DNA of 12,950 nt, from NCBI GenBank assembly GCA_937960795.1, contig CALGPA010000139.1, positions 1 through 12,950 on the forward strand. The letters run 5' to 3'. The first letter of the stretch is position 1. Each line of letters starts with the position of its first letter. Both the position numbers and the translations under genes were made by a program. The notes under the pieces are model-generated. The model was given only the letters and a program-made list of their open reading frames with translations. It was not told the DNA's origin and searched no databases. The DNA comes from an uncultured bacterium. Lineage in GTDB: Bacteria > Cloacimonadota > Cloacimonadia > Cloacimonadales > Cloacimonadaceae. Positions 6,415 through 12,950 of the stretch are shown here, piece by piece.

Positions 6415-7553
6415 ACTTTCCTCCTGCGTGCACTGATGTTTAGAATCACTCCCACGGCTATGCTATCCATAAGAAGAGCACTACCGCCATAGCTGATGAA
6501 GGGGAGTGTGTTCCCTGTCGGCGGAATGATGCTCATTGCCACGCCGGTGTTCACTAAGACGTTGCAGTATATATTCAGCCCCATCCCGGCTGCCAGCAGC
6601 TTCAGATATAGGCTTTCTTGGCGTTCGGCTACTTTGAGAGCAGCAAAAAACAGAGCGGAATGGAGGATGAGCACCAGCATAGCTCCCAAGAATCCTGCTT
6701 CTTCGCCGATGATGGAATAAACATAATCCGTGCGAGCTTCCGGGAGATAATAGTGCTTTGCTCTTCCGCGAGCCATGCCTGTGCCCCAAAGCCCGCCACT
6801 CGTTAGAGCGGTGAGGCTTTCTCGCACCTGGTAGTCCGCGTCTCCGGAAAATGAAAGATCTCGCTCCGGGAGGAAGAGACTGTAATTCTTGAAAGTAGTT
6901 ATGCGTCGCATGCGAAAGCTATCGCCTTGAGTAAGGATTACGATTCCTGCCAGCAGGCCCAAGGCTATGATGATTAGTAGCAGCCGCTTGCGGATCCCGG
7001 CATAGAAGAGCATTCCCAAAAGGGTCATCCCGGAAATGATGATGGCAGAAAGATGTTTGCCCGCCAAGATCAAGCCGAGGGTGACAATCGTCAGCACGGT
7101 CAAAGCAGGGAAGTTTAGGGGGAAATGAAAGAAACTCTTGGTAGCACGAAGCAGGTCGTTTTTCTTCTCGAGTACATTCGCAAAGAAAAAGACTAGGGCG
7201 ATGCGCGCAAAGAAGGAGGGCTGGAAATTGATCGGTCCCAAACTCAATTGCCGGGTGGCGCCCTTGATAGTGGCTCCTTTGACCAGCACCCATATCAGCA
7301 TGGCTATTGCGATATAGACCAAGAATGTGTTTGTAAAGCGTAATTTTTCCAGATTGAAGAAGTATAGGACGATGAGCATGGTCCCGACAGAGACGCCCAA
7401 GAACAGGATGTGCCGATAGAAATAGCCCATGGAGCTTTGCACCGAAGTGATATCGATCATCACAAGCACTCCGATGAGGCATAAGGCCAAGTAGCTAAAG
7501 AAGACTACTCGGTCAAAATCAATGATATAGGTGCTAAGCCTGTTCTTTTTCAC
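6411..7553 (-). CDS. ftsW: Lipid II polymerase FtsW (SEDS family), 380 aa, GTG start
   Basis: FtsW is the SEDS glycosyltransferase that polymerises lipid II at the septum with FtsI. The sequence is strongly hydrophobic, with about ten membrane segments. It ends in the family signature PPTGNTLPFISYGGSA (344-359). The catalytic Asp is expected in EARTDYVYSIIGEE and is present as D276. Departures from the usual FtsW/RodA pattern are QPSFFAR (111-117) where QPSE-x-x-K is normal, GATRQ (98-102) where GAxRW is normal, and GKHLSA (165-170) where a PDxGTA-like motif often stands. The start is GTG, 20 bases inside murD, with a weak AGGG about nine bases upstream. No ATG lies close enough to be a better start. 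FtsW is preferred to RodA because of its place between murD and murG. Confidence 0.95.
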   Translation of the reverse strand: MKKNRLSTYIIDFDRVVFFSYLALCLIGVLVMIDITSVQSSMGYFYRHILFLGVSVGTMLIVLYFFNLEKLRFTNTFLVYIAIAMLIWVLVKGATIKGATRQLSLGPINFQPSFFARIALVFFFANVLEKKNDLLRATKSFFHFPLNFPALTVLTIVTLGLILAGKHLSAIIISGMTLLGMLFYAGIRKRLLLIIIALGLLAGIVILTQGDSFRMRRITTFKNYSLFLPERDLSFSGDADYQVRESLTALTSGGLWGTGMARGRAKHYYLPEARTDYVYSIIGEEAGFLGAMLVLILHSALFFAALKVAERQESLYLKLLAAGMGLNIYCNVLVNTGVAMSIIPPTGNTLPFISYGGSALLMDSIAVGVILNISARRRKV

Positions 7554-8880
7554 GTTTTAGATCCCTAATTATCTTCTTGAAGCTCTCGCCACGATGTTCA
7601 AAATTCTTAAAGAGATCAAAGCTGGCACAAGCCGGACTAAGGACGACATTGTCCCCGATGGTGGATTCTTCAAGAGCGGTGCGAACACAGTCTTCAAAAT
7701 CGTCAAAGAATGCAAGGGGCAGTTTGCCCAGCCACGCTTGGCGCATCTTGTCTTTGCTCTCGCCTACGATATAGGCTTTGATGGCGTGACGCTGCAAGGA
7801 GTCGGTGAGCAGGCCGTAGTCTTCGCCTTTGTCGGAGCCACCCAAGATGATGCGAATCGGGCGTTCAAAGGCTTCCAAAGCGCTCTTGCTGGAGTCTGTG
7901 TTGGTAGCCTTGGAGTCGTTGTAGAAGGACACTCCATTGATGCTTCCTACAAACTCCAATCTATGAGGTAGTGAGCGAAATGACTTACTAGCATGAAGGG
8001 CTGTCGATGCATCAAAGCCCAGAGCAATTACGCTTAGAGCTGCTGCCATGACGTTTAGCTGGTTGTGCATGCCCATCAGCTTGAGGTCATACACTGAGAT
8101 CTCGGTGTCATGCACATGAAGGAACTTGCCCTTTCGGAATGCATCGGCATGATCGTTGTCTGAGGAAAAACTGAGCATCCGGGATCTGATCGCTCCCACT
8201 CTTTTGCTAATCTCACGAGAATCTTTGTAGATCACTGCGTAATCCTGCTCATTTTGATTGCTGAAGATCTTCATCTTGCTCTGACAGTAATCATCAAAAT
8301 CCTTGTAGCGGTTAAGATGATCCGGAGTGAGATTGGTCAAGATGGCAATATGGGGGGCAAAATCACTGATGAGATCGAGCTGGAAACTGCTGATCTCCAA
8401 GACTACATAGTCTATTCCCGGCTTGTGGATCGGGAATGAGCAAAAGGCATCACCTATGTTGCCGGCAAGGATGCTCTTCTGCCCCAAGTTAGTAAGGATA
8501 TGATGGATCAAGCTGGCAGTTGTGCTTTTGCCATTAGATCCGGTGATGGCGATGATCTTGCTATCCGGAGCCTTGATTTGATAGCCAAATTCAATCTCAG
8601 AGATCATCTTGATGCCATGAGCTTTGCCCTTCTCAATGATCGGGACATCCAGGGGGATGCCGGGGCTTACTATCCAGATCGGGCAGCTAAGAAGACGATC
8701 AGAATGACCACCAAATTCGCAGTCATAGATCCTACTCAGCTCATCAGCTTCGGCGATGGATTCCCTGCTTTGTTTTTCGCTTAAGAAGGCTCTGCCGCCC
8801 AGTTCACTGATCTTGGCGGCTGCAGATATCCCGCTGCGTGCCATGCCCAAAATTCCGTATTCGATGGATGGATCAAACAT
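7534..8880 (-). CDS. murD: UDP-MurNAc-L-alanine--D-glutamate ligase MurD, 448 aa
   Basis: MurD adds D-glutamate to UDP-MurNAc-L-Ala in the cytoplasm. Motifs in order are the N-terminal UDP-binding Rossmann fold with YGILGMARSGIS (8-19), the ATP loop GSNGKST (114-120) and EISSFQLD (162-169). NLTPDHLNRY follows at 183-192, then K202 in YCQSK at the position of the carbamylated Lys. HNQLNVMAA is at 272-280, NDSKATNTDS at 321-330, and SPACASFDLFKNFEHRGESF at 415-434. Length and domain content are complete. The ATG lies 12 bases after the mraY stop, with AAGGA seven bases upstream. The last seven codons overlap the beginning of ftsW in another frame. Confidence 0.98.
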   Translation of the reverse strand: MFDPSIEYGILGMARSGISAAAKISELGGRAFLSEKQSRESIAEADELSRIYDCEFGGHSDRLLSCPIWIVSPGIPLDVPIIEKGKAHGIKMISEIEFGYQIKAPDSKIIAITGSNGKSTTASLIHHILTNLGQKSILAGNIGDAFCSFPIHKPGIDYVVLEISSFQLDLISDFAPHIAILTNLTPDHLNRYKDFDDYCQSKMKIFSNQNEQDYAVIYKDSREISKRVGAIRSRMLSFSSDNDHADAFRKGKFLHVHDTEISVYDLKLMGMHNQLNVMAAALSVIALGFDASTALHASKSFRSLPHRLEFVGSINGVSFYNDSKATNTDSSKSALEAFERPIRIILGGSDKGEDYGLLTDSLQRHAIKAYIVGESKDKMRQAWLGKLPLAFFDDFEDCVRTALEESTIGDNVVLSPACASFDLFKNFEHRGESFKKIIRDLKREKEQA

Positions 8881-8892
8881 ATAGTATTCCTT

Positions 8893-9996
8893 TTATCGAA
8901 GCTTGATGGTGCTAAGGCCGATAGCAACCAAGAGAATGGCAACGATGTAGAAGCGAGTTACGATCTTGGTCTCGTGTATGCCCCTTAGCTCATAATGATG
9001 ATGGATCGGGGCACACAAGAAGACACGACGTCCCGCCCCATACTTGCGCTTTGTATATTTAAACCAGCTTCTTTGGATGATGACACTAAAGGTCTCATAC
9101 ACAAAGATAAAGCCGATGATAACCAGGAAGATCTGCTCCTTGAGCAGCACCGATATCACCGCCAAGATGCCACCCAAAGCCAGTGAGCCGGTGTCGCCCA
9201 TAAATATCTGTGCGGGATAGCTATTATACCATAAAAAGCCGATCAAGGCTCCCATCATGGCAGAGATGAAGACAGTTAACTCACCGGCTGTGGCGATGAA
9301 TTCCAGATTCAAGTAGTCAGCAGCAATGAAATTCCCCTTCAGATAGCTCATTATGCCGAGCCCAAGGGCAGTGAACGCCAAAGTGCCGGATGCGAGCCCA
9401 TCGAGTCCATCAGTGAGATTCACCGCGTTTGAGCTGCCGGTAATCATAAAGACAACAAATGGAATGAAAAGCAGTCCCAGTTCAAGGTACATATCCTTAA
9501 AAAAGGGTATCTGCAGAGCAGTAATATGGTCGGAAGGCGAAGCGCTATAATAGATGGATAGAGTAAGGATCAGCGCGATCGAGATCTGTCCCCACAGTTT
9601 GTAACGAGGGATCAAGCCCTTCTTGGACTTCACAAAGTTCTTTAAATAGTCATCCAAAAAGCCCAAGATGCCGAGCCACAAAGTGCTCAGATACATCATG
9701 AGAATAGCGTAGTTGGTCAGTATGTTCCACAAAAGTGACGCCACCAACATTGCCACTAGGATGATTAGCCCGCCCATTGTGGGAGTTCCCGCTTTAATGC
9801 GGTGCTTCTCCGGCATGTCTTCGTCAATGCTTTCCACGGCAGCTTTTCGCTTTAGCATGCGGATAAAGCCGGGGCCAAAGATGAGAGTGAACAACAAAGC
9901 TGTTATAAATGCTCCGATCGAGCGAAATGTGACATAGCGAAACACATTGAAGACAATGGAGTAATCAGCAAGTGGATATAGAAGATGATATAGCAT
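8893..9996 (-). CDS. mraY: Phospho-MurNAc-pentapeptide transferase MraY, 367 aa
   Basis: MraY is a polytopic inner-membrane enzyme that moves phospho-MurNAc-pentapeptide onto undecaprenyl phosphate, forming lipid I. About ten hydrophobic segments are visible. The acidic pair D115-D116 (in LDDYLKN), the NLTDGLDGLA motif (193-202), FMGDTGSLALGG (265-276) with its Mg-binding Asp, and APIHHHYELRG (329-339) are all intact. The length is typical. The ATG shares one base with the murE-murF stop (TGATG), and AGGAG within the end of that gene is seven bases upstream, so coupled translation is likely. Confidence 0.98.
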   Translation of the reverse strand: MLYHLLYPLADYSIVFNVFRYVTFRSIGAFITALLFTLIFGPGFIRMLKRKAAVESIDEDMPEKHRIKAGTPTMGGLIILVAMLVASLLWNILTNYAILMMYLSTLWLGILGFLDDYLKNFVKSKKGLIPRYKLWGQISIALILTLSIYYSASPSDHITALQIPFFKDMYLELGLLFIPFVVFMITGSSNAVNLTDGLDGLASGTLAFTALGLGIMSYLKGNFIAADYLNLEFIATAGELTVFISAMMGALIGFLWYNSYPAQIFMGDTGSLALGGILAVISVLLKEQIFLVIIGFIFVYETFSVIIQRSWFKYTKRKYGAGRRVFLCAPIHHHYELRGIHETKIVTRFYIVAILLVAIGLSTIKLR

Positions 9997-12803
9997 CAGA
10001 TTTCTCCTCTTAGAATGGGCAGGATCTTGTCCAGTTCAATCCCATGGGATGCCTTGACCAGGATCACGGAATCATCCGGGACTCCGGGAAACTTGTGCAG
10101 AAGCTCATCTACGCTGTCATAGTGATGCGAATCTTGGTTTTGATAGAGCTTGCAGAGCTTGCCAACGGTGTAGAGTGTGTGCTCTCCGCTTTCCAAAAGG
10201 ATGGTGCCGATCATCGTGTGATACATCTCAGCACTCTCACCAAGCTCCAACATATCTCCCAGAAACGCCACATGCGGGCGCTCTTTCTCATAGTCTTTCC
10301 AGAATTCTATTGCTGCCTGCATAGAGACGGGATTTGCATTGTAGCAATCTACAATCAGGGTCTTATTCCCGGAGACTTGGATCTGCATTCTCATGTCTAT
10401 CTCTAGCTTCTTTTGAAGGCAATCATTGAGATCTTGAGGACTTAACCCAAATTCCATACACAGAGCCAGGCAAAATGCCGAGTTTATCACGTAGTGTAGG
10501 GCTGGATGGGGAATCCTAAAATGGTGGTCATTGAGCTGAAACTCTTGTGAATCCGGCTTGCTTATCAAATTATCGATTTTGTAGTCGGCAGTCTCAGAGA
10601 ATCCAACACTTTTACCACGCTTTCTGTATGACTCAAAGCGAGGATCATCAGCCGGAAAGATGCGGTATCCCAGAGCACGATGGAAGAGCTCGGTCTTTTC
10701 TCTGAAGACACCATCCTCATCACCAAAATACTCAAGATGGGAAGGTCCGATATTGAGTATCATCCCGGCGTCGGGACTTATAGTATCTGCCAAATGAGCG
10801 ATCTCGCCAAAGTGATTTGTGCCAATCTCAAATACCGCGTATCTATCTTTTGGTTCTACGCGGAGGATCGTCTTGCAGAGCCCGATGATGTTGTTTTCAT
10901 TCCGCTGGGTCTTGATGGTCGGGGCTTTGCAGGATAGAAGATGGGCAAGAATCTCTTTGGTGCTGGTTTTGCCGGTTGATCCCGTCAATGCTATCTTACA
11001 CAGATCAAAGATCTGCAGATATTTGCCCAAAGTCAAAGCCATCAAGCGAGTGGGATCTTCCGCCCTAATCAGCCGCTCATGCCGGGGCTGATCCGGTCGT
11101 CCGATGGCGATGTTATTCGGATCGGCTAAGACGCCCTTTATATAGCGATTGCCATCAAAGTTCTCCCCGGAGATGGCAAAGAATGCTGATCCGGACTTGA
11201 TAGTCCTGCTATCGGTGGAGATATATCGGTAGCATTGTGGATCTTGGTTGCCCTCGATATTCGGTCCTTCTTGATTTAGCAGCCTCAGGATCAAGGGATC
11301 TAGAGGCAGGATTGGCTCATCATCGGCCTTGGGCGAGTTCCAGGCTTTTATAGCAGATTCTGCTTCGAGGACGTCATCAAAGAAGTGGCGATTCCCCCTT
11401 ATCTCCTGATAGTTCTCGTGGCCTTTCCCACAGATGACTACGATATCTTCCTCACGGGCGAGGCGGATGGCAGCCTTGATCGCTTCTTTGCGATCTCTGA
11501 TGATCCACCAGGGCAGATGTATCTCTGTGTCTTTGACAATGTCATAGATGATGCTCTCAGGGGATTCAAAGCGAGGATTGTCATCTGTAATGATGACCAC
11601 ATCGCTATTTCTTAGCGCTGCTTGCAGCATCAGCGGACGTTTTCCCTTGTCGCGATCCCCTCCGGCCCCAAAGACGGTGATGACCCGCCGCCGGGCAAGC
11701 TTTGCCAGGCTCTTTAGCACATTGCTGATGGCATCGGGGCTGTGAGCATAGTCCACATAGATCCCAATGCCCAGATCATTCTTCACCGGCTGAATTCTGC
11801 CGGGAGGCGCTTTGAGAGATGCACATAGCAGGGGCAGCTGCTGAGTTGTGGTACCGCCGTGTAAGATGACCGCAAGCGCCAAAGCCAAGTTGTCTATGTT
11901 AAAATCCCCGATTAGCGGGCTTTCTATGCTTATTGTTTGATCAGAATCTGAGATCACAAGATCAAATCTCGCTCCGTCCAAACTTGTATTGGGGCTTTGG
12001 ATTTTCAGATCTGCCGGAATATGGTGTCCGATCGCAATTGGATGAGAGCCTTTTGCCAAGAGACGATCATAGATGATCCTGCCATGAGCATCATCGGTGT
12101 TTACAAAGCATTTCATAGCACTATCTGCGGCTCTCTCAAAGAGGCTGTATTTCACTTCAAAATAGTCATCCATACTACGGTGAAAATCCAGATGATCACG
12201 GCTGAGATTTGTAAAAACATTAAAGTCAAAATCTATCCCATATACTCTATGAAGAGCGAGGGCATGGGACGAGACTTCCATGACCACATGGCTTACGCCT
12301 GCCTCTATCATCTGCACCAAGATCTCATTGAGTTGCAGGATATCCGGGGTCGTGTGTTTTGTGGGATAATCCCGTCTGAGGATTTTATAGCCCAGAGTCC
12401 CGATCCAAGCTGCATTGAGACCTTGATTTATAAGCATCTGATAGATCATCAAGGAGCAGGTTGTTTTCCCGTTTGTACCCGTGATGCCATATAGCTTGAG
12501 CTTGGAGCCGGGATCATCATAAAAGATCTTTGCATACAGCGCTGCGGCTTTGCGGCTGTCTTTGACGCGAATATCCACGCCATTATATTCTCCGATGCAT
12601 ATACCGGCTCCGGATTTTCGAGCTTGGTCTAAAAAGGAATGTCCATCAAAATTCTCACCTTTGATGGCGATGAACGCGTCCCCGGTCGAAATCTCTCTAT
12701 TATCAGTGACAGGGCGGGGAAGAGGCGCATCCGCATCAGATACGGCTATGCGGTGCTCAAGCAAGATATCATGCTCTTTAAAAATCGAGATTATAGCTCT
12801 CAT
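9996..12803 (-). CDS. murE-murF: MurE-MurF fusion: meso-DAP-adding and D-Ala-D-Ala-adding ligases, 935 aa
   Basis: Two complete Mur ligases stand in one frame, with no stop or likely internal start between them. MurE (about 1-489) has ATP loop GTNGKT (109-114), Lys218 in YFEVK at the carbamylated position, YAHSPD (352-357), DNPR (408-411) that marks meso-diaminopimelate specificity, and CGKGHE (458-463). After a linker (about 490-524), MurF begins with its own UDP-binding domain (STDSR, 529-533). Its ATP loop is GSTGKT (608-613), followed by RNENNIIG (634-641), Lys703, YNANP (821-825) and LGDMLELG (848-855). The protein would add meso-DAP and then D-Ala-D-Ala. MurE has DNR where its N-terminal domain usually has DSR. 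I chose the ATG at 12803 over one 21 bases upstream: it has GGAGG at the right spacing and overlaps the ftsI stop as ATGA. Confidence 0.96.
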   Translation of the reverse strand: MRAIISIFKEHDILLEHRIAVSDADAPLPRPVTDNREISTGDAFIAIKGENFDGHSFLDQARKSGAGICIGEYNGVDIRVKDSRKAAALYAKIFYDDPGSKLKLYGITGTNGKTTCSLMIYQMLINQGLNAAWIGTLGYKILRRDYPTKHTTPDILQLNEILVQMIEAGVSHVVMEVSSHALALHRVYGIDFDFNVFTNLSRDHLDFHRSMDDYFEVKYSLFERAADSAMKCFVNTDDAHGRIIYDRLLAKGSHPIAIGHHIPADLKIQSPNTSLDGARFDLVISDSDQTISIESPLIGDFNIDNLALALAVILHGGTTTQQLPLLCASLKAPPGRIQPVKNDLGIGIYVDYAHSPDAISNVLKSLAKLARRRVITVFGAGGDRDKGKRPLMLQAALRNSDVVIITDDNPRFESPESIIYDIVKDTEIHLPWWIIRDRKEAIKAAIRLAREEDIVVICGKGHENYQEIRGNRHFFDDVLEAESAIKAWNSPKADDEPILPLDPLILRLLNQEGPNIEGNQDPQCYRYISTDSRTIKSGSAFFAISGENFDGNRYIKGVLADPNNIAIGRPDQPRHERLIRAEDPTRLMALTLGKYLQIFDLCKIALTGSTGKTSTKEILAHLLSCKAPTIKTQRNENNIIGLCKTILRVEPKDRYAVFEIGTNHFGEIAHLADTISPDAGMILNIGPSHLEYFGDEDGVFREKTELFHRALGYRIFPADDPRFESYRKRGKSVGFSETADYKIDNLISKPDSQEFQLNDHHFRIPHPALHYVINSAFCLALCMEFGLSPQDLNDCLQKKLEIDMRMQIQVSGNKTLIVDCYNANPVSMQAAIEFWKDYEKERPHVAFLGDMLELGESAEMYHTMIGTILLESGEHTLYTVGKLCKLYQNQDSHHYDSVDELLHKFPGVPDDSVILVKASHGIELDKILPILRGEI

Positions 12804-12950
12804 AATGATGCCTCCAATACACATACGCTTTCACTGCTGATTCTGGATCCCGGCAACAAAGACTGCTTGCGCACAATGCCGGAGCCCAAGATACGAATCG
12901 GGACACCCTGCTCGGACGCCGTCTGCATCGCTTTGCGCAGGGTCATTCCC
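12800..12950 (-). CDS. ftsI: FtsI (penicillin-binding protein) C-terminal end, PASTA domain, partial
   Basis: Only the last 49 codons and the stop are in the window; the 5' part lies beyond the right edge. The translation runs GMTLRKAMQTASEQG, then VPIRILGSGIVRKQS, then LLPGSRI, ending VCVLEASL. This matches a PASTA domain: G-x-x-L-R-x-A, then GSG-x-V, then Q-S-x-x-PG. FtsI is the septal transpeptidase that cross-links strands made by FtsW. C-terminal PASTA domains occur on FtsI-type PBPs of several phyla, and ftsI is the gene expected directly before murE. The TGA overlaps the murE-murF ATG by four bases. The transpeptidase domain cannot be seen, so the exact PBP type is inferred from position. 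Confidence 0.85.
   Translation of the reverse strand, partial: GMTLRKAMQTASEQGVPIRILGSGIVRKQSLLPGSRISSESVCVLEASL
12811..12815 (-). promoter_or_regulatory. Ribosome binding site that fixes the murE-murF start
   Basis: On the minus strand GGAGG lies seven bases before the ATG at 12803-12801. It overlaps the upstream in-frame ATG extension (12824), which itself has no comparable purine-rich site. This favours the shorter start and places translation initiation inside the last codons of ftsI. Confidence 0.85.

Noticed and set aside
6919..7482. Overlapping minus-strand frame of 187 codons within ftsW
   Set aside because: It is a shifted frame of ftsW with no family features, while ftsW itself has the full SEDS signature.
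12804..12824. Upstream in-frame ATG that would add seven residues (MCIGGII) to MurE-MurF
   Set aside because: The GGAGG site lies inside this extension at ideal spacing to the downstream ATG, and that ATG overlaps the ftsI stop as ATGA like other junctions in the operon.

Overview
The window is the distal part of a bacterial division and cell wall (dcw) cluster. All of it is transcribed leftward (minus strand), and it ends in 585 bases of repeat-rich DNA that I read as non-coding. In transcription order the genes are: the tail of ftsI (last 49 codons, a PASTA domain), a fused murE-murF, mraY, murD, ftsW, murG, murC, ftsQ, ftsA and ftsZ, followed by a strong intrinsic terminator. Nine complete genes and one partial gene cover about 655-12950 almost without a gap.

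The genes supply two linked jobs. MurC, MurD and MurE-MurF build UDP-MurNAc-pentapeptide in the cytoplasm. The MurE half carries the DNPR motif that marks meso-diaminopimelate-adding enzymes, so a diderm-type A1gamma peptidoglycan is expected. MraY and MurG turn the product into lipid I and lipid II. FtsW and FtsI polymerise and cross-link it at the septum. FtsQ, FtsA and FtsZ provide the divisome scaffold, the membrane anchor and the ring.

The junctions are very tight: ATGA overlaps at ftsI/murEF, ftsW/murG and ftsQ/ftsA, TGATG at murEF/mraY, a 20-base overlap at murD/ftsW, and direct abutment at murG/murC. The only spacer longer than 12 bases is 68 bases between murC and ftsQ, where many other bacteria carry murB and/or ddl.

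The left end (1-585) shows no convincing gene. It is a mosaic of short tandem repeats (7-, 8- and 10-base units), a diverged pair of 50-base repeats and several small inverted repeats.

Taxonomically, the meso-DAP MurE, the PASTA-tailed FtsI, the VDCYNANP form of the MurF motif and the repeat-littered spacer suggest a diderm of the FCB group, possibly Cloacimonadota. That is an impression from sequence style, not a demonstrated assignment. I do not see an exotic new system here. The most notable points are the MurE-MurF fusion, an FtsW that departs from normally conserved family motifs, and the repeat mosaic beyond the terminator.
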